Positions 59,765-64,000 of a stretch of DNA of 64,000 nt are shown here, in pieces (the stretch's first letter is position 1; each line of letters starts with the position of its first letter). Below the pieces are notes generated by a model, which saw only the letters and a list, made by a program, of their open reading frames with translations, did no database searches and was not told where the DNA came from. The translations under genes were made by a program, and so were the position numbers. Source of the stretch: Modicisalibacter sp033446685 (GTDB lineage: Bacteria > Pseudomonadota > Gammaproteobacteria > Pseudomonadales > Halomonadaceae); the NCBI RefSeq assembly GCF_033446685.1, contig NZ_JAWQLY010000001.1:434001-498000 (forward strand). The letters are read 5' to 3'.

Positions 59765-60463
59765 TCAGTGTCGCCGACGTGCAGCCAGCTGTCGCATCAA
59801 TTCGCGTGAGCGCAGCGGCGTCGTCCCCAGCAGCGGCGCCAGCGCCGCTCGCGTCAGCGACTTGGCGACGCCCGCCAGCCCCGGGCTCGCCCAGTCGCCC
59901 TGGGCGAGCAGACGCAGGGTGCGACCGTCGATGCCCGATTCGTCATCGGAGCGCTGGAAGTGACGTTGCGAGGCGCGATAGACATAGCGCGCCTGAGGGT
60001 CCAGTTCACGCTCGTCCAGATCGCGGAAAACCGGTTCGGCGTCGAGCGCCTCGAGCAGGGTGATTTCGAGCCGGCGCAACGCCGACGCGCGACGCGCCGG
60101 GGTCGGCAGCTCGCCGAGCAGTGCCGAATAGAAGGCAAACACCTCGGCGACCGGCAGCAGCGGCGGCAACAGGCGGGTCAACAGCTCGTTGGCATACAGA
60201 CCGCACAGTAGCCCCTCTCCCGCCAGCAGGCTCGCCGAGCCGCCGGATTCCATCAGCCGCAAGCGCTTGAGCTCGTTGTTGCCGCTCCAGGTGACATGCA
60301 GCGGCGCGAACGGCTGGAGTCGCGAACGACTCTTGCTCCCGGCACGCTGCACGCCCTGGGCGACCGCGCGTACCCGGCCGTGCTCCAGGGTGAGCAGATC
60401 GACCAGCGCACTGGTCTCTCGATAGGGACGCTTGTGCAACAGATACGCCGGCTGGGGCTGCAT
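59765..60463 (-). CDS. recO: DNA repair protein RecO
   Basis: RecO works with RecR to load RecA at gaps and anneals strands. The 232 residues have the N-terminal OB-fold (YLLHKRPYRETSALVDLLTL, then RVRAVAQGVQRAGSKSRSRL) and the helical region (GLYANELLTRLLPPLLPVAE, FAFYSALLGEL). No zinc-finger Cys cluster is seen. I chose the ATG; a TTG three codons earlier (60472) overlaps the era stop and is a possible start. It lies between era and pdxJ. Confidence 0.94.
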   Translation of the reverse strand: MQPQPAYLLHKRPYRETSALVDLLTLEHGRVRAVAQGVQRAGSKSRSRLQPFAPLHVTWSGNNELKRLRLMESGGSASLLAGEGLLCGLYANELLTRLLPPLLPVAEVFAFYSALLGELPTPARRASALRRLEITLLEALDAEPVFRDLDERELDPQARYVYRASQRHFQRSDDESGIDGRTLRLLAQGDWASPGLAGVAKSLTRAALAPLLGTTPLRSRELMRQLAARRRH

Positions 60464-60468
60464 GCCGC

Positions 60469-61371
60469 TCAATCCAGGTTGTAGCCCAGGCTCTTGAGCG
60501 CCCGATCGTCATCCGACCAGCCGCGCTTGACCTTGACCCACAGATTGAGCATCACCTTGGCGCCGAAGGCGCGCTCCATCTCCAGGCGCGCCTCGCGGCC
60601 GATGTTCTTGATCCGCTCACCGTTCTCGCCGATCAGGATCTTCTTCTGACCGGGGCGCTCGACCAGCATCAGCGCGCTGATGTGGATGATCCGCTGCTCG
60701 TCGCGAAACTCTTCGATTTCGACGGTCATCTGGTACGGCAACTCGTCGCCGAGCTGACGCATGACCTTCTCGCGCACCAACTCGGCGGCCAGGAAGCGCT
60801 GGCTACGGTCGGTGACCTGATCGTCGGGGAAGTAATGGATGCTTTCCGGCAGGTACTTGGCGACCTCGCCCTCCAGCTCGGGAACGTTGCTGCCGTGTTT
60901 GGCCGATAGCGGCAGGATCGCGGCGAATTCGCGCTTGGCCTGCAGCTTCTCGAGCCAGGGCAACAGATCACTCTTGTCGTCCATGCGATCGGTCTTGTTG
61001 ACCGCCAGGATCACCGGCGCCTTGACGTGGGTGAGCTTGTCCAGCACCACGTCGTCCTCCTGGGTCCAGCGGGTGCGATCGATCAGAAAGACCACGCAGT
61101 CGACATCACGCAGCGCCTGGGTCGCCGCCTGGTTCATGAAGCGGTTGATGGCCTTGTTGCGATCCTTGGACTGGATATGCATGCCGGGCGTGTCGACGTA
61201 GATGAACTGCGCATCATTTTCGGTCTTGATGCCCATGACCTGGTGGCGCGTGGTCTGCGGGCGCCGCGAGGTGATCGAGATCTTCTGGCCGAGGATGCGG
61301 TTCATCAGCGTCGACTTGCCGACGTTCGGACGGCCGACGATGGCGACGAATCCACAGGTCTGTTGGCTCAT
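60469..61371 (-). CDS. era: Ribosome-assembly GTPase Era
   Basis: Era binds 16S rRNA near its 3' end and checks 30S maturation. The 300 residues include G1 GRPNVGKSTLMNRILGQKIS, the switch region, G3 DTPG, G4 NKTD and the C-terminal KH domain (ILIGENGERIKNIGREARLE, MERAFGAKVMLNLWVKVKRG). The ATG overlaps the rnc stop (ATGA), giving the normal length. It is the middle of the rnc-era-recO run, where coupled expression with RNase III is well known in E. coli. Confidence 0.97.
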   Translation of the reverse strand: MSQQTCGFVAIVGRPNVGKSTLMNRILGQKISITSRRPQTTRHQVMGIKTENDAQFIYVDTPGMHIQSKDRNKAINRFMNQAATQALRDVDCVVFLIDRTRWTQEDDVVLDKLTHVKAPVILAVNKTDRMDDKSDLLPWLEKLQAKREFAAILPLSAKHGSNVPELEGEVAKYLPESIHYFPDDQVTDRSQRFLAAELVREKVMRQLGDELPYQMTVEIEEFRDEQRIIHISALMLVERPGQKKILIGENGERIKNIGREARLEMERAFGAKVMLNLWVKVKRGWSDDDRALKSLGYNLD

Positions 61372-62057
61372 AGTCGGCCTCCTCGCGGATCGAGCAGGAC
61401 CAGCGCTTTCTGCGCGGCTTCCTGCTCGGCATAACGGCGGCTCGAGCCCACACCCTGGGTGTGGTCGTCGAGCATGTCGATGTGACACTCCACGGTGAAG
61501 GTCTGAGCGTGCGCCTCGCCCTCCACGGAGATCACGTCATAGCGCGGCAGCGGCGCCTGGCGCGACTGCAGGAATTCCTGCAAGCGCGTCTTGGGGTCCT
61601 TCTGGGTATCGAGCAGATCGATCGACTCCAGACGGGTGCCGTACCAGGCGAGGATACGCGCCTTGACCGCATCCATGCCGGCGTCCAGGTAGATCGCACC
61701 GATCACCGCCTCCATGGCGTCGGCGAGTATCGAATCGCGCCGAAAGCCGCCGCTCTTCATCTCGCCGGACCCCAGCCGAAGCTGTTCGCCAACCTCGAAT
61801 TCGCGGGCCAACTCGGCCAACGTCTGGCCCTTGACCAGCCGAGCACGCAGCCGCGAAAGCTGACCTTCGCGAGCCTGGGGAAAACGCTGGAACAGCGCCT
61901 CGCCGATGACGAAGTTGACGATCGAATCGCCCAGGAATTCCAGGCGCTCGTTGTTGTCCCCGCCGTAGCTGCGATGGGTCAGGGCCAGCTCCAGCAGGCT
62001 CGCATCACGGAAACAATAACCGATGCGGCGGCTGAAGGCATTGTGGGGGTTGCTCAC
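61368..62057 (-). CDS. rnc: Ribonuclease III
   Basis: RNase III cleaves double-stranded RNA in rRNA processing and regulation. The 229 residues have the catalytic signature NERLEFLGDSIVNFVIGEAL, a second acidic cluster DSILADAMEAVIGAIYLDAG, and the C-terminal double-stranded RNA-binding domain (DPKTRLQEFLQSRQAPLPRY, AQTFTVECHIDML, RRYAEQEAAQKALVLL). I chose the GTG start (SNPHNAFSRRIGYCF), which gives the usual length; no strong ribosome site precedes it, and longer in-frame starts exist upstream. Confidence 0.95.
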   Translation of the reverse strand: MSNPHNAFSRRIGYCFRDASLLELALTHRSYGGDNNERLEFLGDSIVNFVIGEALFQRFPQAREGQLSRLRARLVKGQTLAELAREFEVGEQLRLGSGEMKSGGFRRDSILADAMEAVIGAIYLDAGMDAVKARILAWYGTRLESIDLLDTQKDPKTRLQEFLQSRQAPLPRYDVISVEGEAHAQTFTVECHIDMLDDHTQGVGSSRRYAEQEAAQKALVLLDPRGGRL

Positions 62058-62104
62058 GAAACTACTGCTCTCGATTGGACTGGAAGACGTTGCGACATGG
62101 GCGC

Positions 62105-62908
62105 TCAATGGAGCAGGCGGACCGAGCTGAAGCTCGGCAGGCCACCGTCCCAATGCATCCACACGGCAAAGGCCTTGCCGACGATATTGGCCTCCGGCAC
62201 GAAGCCCCAGTAACGGCTGTCGTTGGAGTGGTCGCGATTGTCACCCATCATGAAATAGTGACCCGGCGGCACCGTGACCTCGCGCATCTGCGGGCCCGGG
62301 TCGCGCGGGTTGTTGTACAGCGAGTGTTCGTGCTCGCCCAGCCATTCCCTGAACTCGACCTCCCCCGGCGCGCGCTCGGGGTTCTCGTCGATCAACTCCT
62401 TGGGCACCGGTTCGCCGTTGACGTAGAGCTGCTTGCCTTCGTAGCGAATGCGGTCGCCCGGCAGACCCACCACGCGCTTGATGAAATTGACCGAGGGATC
62501 CTGGGGAAAGCGGAACACCATGACGTCTCCGCGCTGCGGCTCGCCCAGATCGACGACCTCGGTGTTGGCCACCGGCAAGCGCAGGCCGTAGGTGAACTTG
62601 TTGACCAGGATGAAATCGCCGATTTCCAGCGTTGGACGCATCGAGCCCGAGGGAATCTGGAACGGTTCGATCAGGAAACTGCGCAGCAGCAACACGACCA
62701 GCAGCACCGGGAAGAAGGACCGGGCATAGTCGACCGGCCAGGGCTCGCGGGCGAGCTTGCGTCGGGTGCCGTCATCCAGTGTCGCGCCGCTCGCCGACTC
62801 GGCCGACGCCAGCTGCGCCAGGCGTCGACGGCGCCACCAGGTGGCGTCGAGCAGCCATACCAGTCCCGTGACGGCCACGGCCACCACCAGCAGTAGCGAA
62901 AAATCCAT
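62105..62908 (-). CDS. lepB: Signal peptidase I
   Basis: LepB removes signal peptides at the periplasmic face of the inner membrane. The 267 residues have two N-terminal membrane segments (about 5-22 and 63-80), then the catalytic serine motif PSGSMRPTLEIGDFILVNKF, the lysine region VNFIKRVVGLPGDRIRY and the conserved YFMMGDNRDHSNDSRYWGFV. An AGGAA site precedes the ATG. It lies 13 bases after lepA and 47 bases before rnc, the standard lepA-lepB-rnc order. Confidence 0.97.
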   Translation of the reverse strand: MDFSLLLVVAVAVTGLVWLLDATWWRRRRLAQLASAESASGATLDDGTRRKLAREPWPVDYARSFFPVLLVVLLLRSFLIEPFQIPSGSMRPTLEIGDFILVNKFTYGLRLPVANTEVVDLGEPQRGDVMVFRFPQDPSVNFIKRVVGLPGDRIRYEGKQLYVNGEPVPKELIDENPERAPGEVEFREWLGEHEHSLYNNPRDPGPQMREVTVPPGHYFMMGDNRDHSNDSRYWGFVPEANIVGKAFAVWMHWDGGLPSFSSVRLLH

Positions 62909-62921
62909 GCGTGATCAGTTC

Positions 62922-64000
62922 CTAGTCATTGACCTTGAGTACGGCAAGGAAGGCATCCTGGGGAATTTCCACGCGACCCACCTGCTTCATGCGCTTCTTG
63001 CCGGCCTTCTGCTTCTCGAGCAGCTTTTTCTTGCGGCTCACGTCGCCGCCGTAACACTTGGCGGTCACGTTCTTGCGCAGCGCCTTGACCGTCGAGCGCG
63101 CCACCACCTGGCTGCCGATCGTCGCCTGGATCGCCACGTCGAACATCTGCCGGGGGATCAGTTCCTTCATCTTCTCGACCAGCGAGCGACCACGCCCCTG
63201 GGCGTGATCGCGATGGATGATCGCCGCCAGCGCGTCGACCTTGTCGCCGTTGATCAGCACGTCGAGGCGCACCAGCTTGGCGGCCTGGAAGCGCTCGAAA
63301 CTGTAATCCAGGGAAGCGTAGCCCTTGGAGATCGACTTGAGTCGATCGAAGAAGTCCATCACTACCTCGGACATCGGCAGCTCGTAGGTCAGCTGGATCT
63401 GATTGCCCAGGAATTGCATGTCGAGCTGCACACCGCGGCGCAGCTCGCACTCGGCGATCACGTTGCCGACGTACTCCTGCGGCACCAGGATGCTGGCGCG
63501 CACGATCGGCTCGCGCATCTCGTCGACGGCGGCCATGTCGGGCAGCTTCGAGGGGTTGGCGACGTAGCGCAGCTCGCCGTCGTTCATCGCCAATTCGTAG
63601 ACCACCGTCGGCGCGGTGGTCAGAAGATCCAGGTTGTACTCGCGCTCGAGTCGCTCCTGGATGATCTCCATGTGCAACGTCCCCAGGAAGCCGACCCGGA
63701 AACCAAAGCCCAGCGCGTCGGAGTTCTCCGGCTCGTAGTCCAGCGAGGCATCGTTGAGCGCGAGCTTTTCGAGCGCGTCACGAAACTCCTCGTAGTCGTC
63801 GGAACTGACCGGGAACATGCCCGCATAGACTTGCGGCTTGACCTTCTGGAAACCCGGCAGGCGCGGGGTATCCGGCGTCTTGGCATGGGTGATGGTATCG
63901 CCGACCGGCGCGCCGTGGATGTCCTTGATTCCGGCTACAACGAAACCCACCTCGCCGGCACGCAGGATGCCCGTCTGCTTGCGCTTGGGGGTGAAGATGC
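62922..64000 (-). CDS. lepA: Elongation factor 4 / LepA, C-terminal part (5' end outside window)
   Basis: LepA is a ribosome-associated translational GTPase. Only the last 358 residues are visible; the GTPase domain lies beyond the right edge. The visible part covers EF-G-like domains II, III and V (GFVVAGIKDIHGAPVGDTIT, YAGMFPVSSDDYEEFRDALE, LGTLHMEIIQERLEREYNLD) and the LepA-specific C-terminal domain (KCYGGDVSRKKKLLEKQKAG, then KKRMKQVGRVEIPQDAFLAV). It is the first gene of the lepA-lepB-rnc-era-recO-pdxJ block. Confidence 0.97.
   Translation of the reverse strand, partial: IFTPKRKQTGILRAGEVGFVVAGIKDIHGAPVGDTITHAKTPDTPRLPGFQKVKPQVYAGMFPVSSDDYEEFRDALEKLALNDASLDYEPENSDALGFGFRVGFLGTLHMEIIQERLEREYNLDLLTTAPTVVYELAMNDGELRYVANPSKLPDMAAVDEMREPIVRASILVPQEYVGNVIAECELRRGVQLDMQFLGNQIQLTYELPMSEVVMDFFDRLKSISKGYASLDYSFERFQAAKLVRLDVLINGDKVDALAAIIHRDHAQGRGRSLVEKMKELIPRQMFDVAIQATIGSQVVARSTVKALRKNVTAKCYGGDVSRKKKLLEKQKAGKKRMKQVGRVEIPQDAFLAVLKVND

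Noticed and set aside
1..64000. tRNA, rRNA, CRISPR, insertion sequence, integrase or prophage genes
   Set aside because: I looked for them and saw no supporting pattern on either strand.

Overview
The window is chromosomal DNA of a GC-rich, motile gammaproteobacterium. Gene content and order (fliE divergent from fliFGHIJKLMNOPQR; barA divergent from cysM-rlmD-relA-mazG-ppc; a lepA-lepB-rnc-era-recO-pdxJ block; a TRAP transporter beside pxpABC; DUF2835) point to the Halomonadaceae, probably Halomonas or a close relative. That assignment is inference, because no rRNA gene is present. I saw no tRNA, CRISPR array, insertion sequence or phage gene.

Layout. (1) 1-1210: 5' part of fliD, minus strand, behind a good sigma-28 (FliA) promoter. 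(2) 1.5-11.8 kb: mostly metabolic genes. These are two orphan proteins, a CBS-domain protein, a CynX/NimT-type MFS carrier, 5-oxoprolinase pxpABC, a divergent TRAP transporter, a type I asparaginase and a DUF2835 protein. (3) 11.9-19.6 kb: late flagellar genes. Flagellin fliC lies behind two tandem sigma-28 promoters, followed by a 1413-residue TPR/SPINDLY-type glycosyltransferase fused to a second glycosyltransferase and an FkbM methyltransferase, then a lipoprotein, a FlgO-family protein and flaG. (4) 19.7-38.1 kb: the basal-body and export operon fliF-fliR with divergent fliE, bracketed by three GGDEF/EAL proteins. (5) 38.2-47.9 kb: an FKBP isomerase, rfaH, ampG, a SEC-C/TPR protein, a membrane orphan, topB and panE, ending in a structured repeat-like intergenic element. 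(6) 47.9-64 kb: ppc, mazG, relA, rlmD and cysM; the BarA/GacS sensor; then pdxJ, recO, era, rnc, lepB and the 3' part of lepA.

How it works together. The flagellar genes cover MS ring, C ring, export gate, export ATPase, hook-length control, cap and filament. Sigma-28 sites mark fliD, fliC, the lipoprotein/flgO pair and flaG as a coordinated late class. The large glycosyltransferase directly after fliC is probably the flagellin-modification enzyme. Its second half is AT-rich, unlike its neighbours, and looks acquired. Cyclic-di-GMP enzymes around the cluster suggest local control of motility. The pxpABC/TRAP pair looks like a unit for importing 5-oxoproline and hydrolysing it to glutamate, though the substrate is inferred from gene position only.
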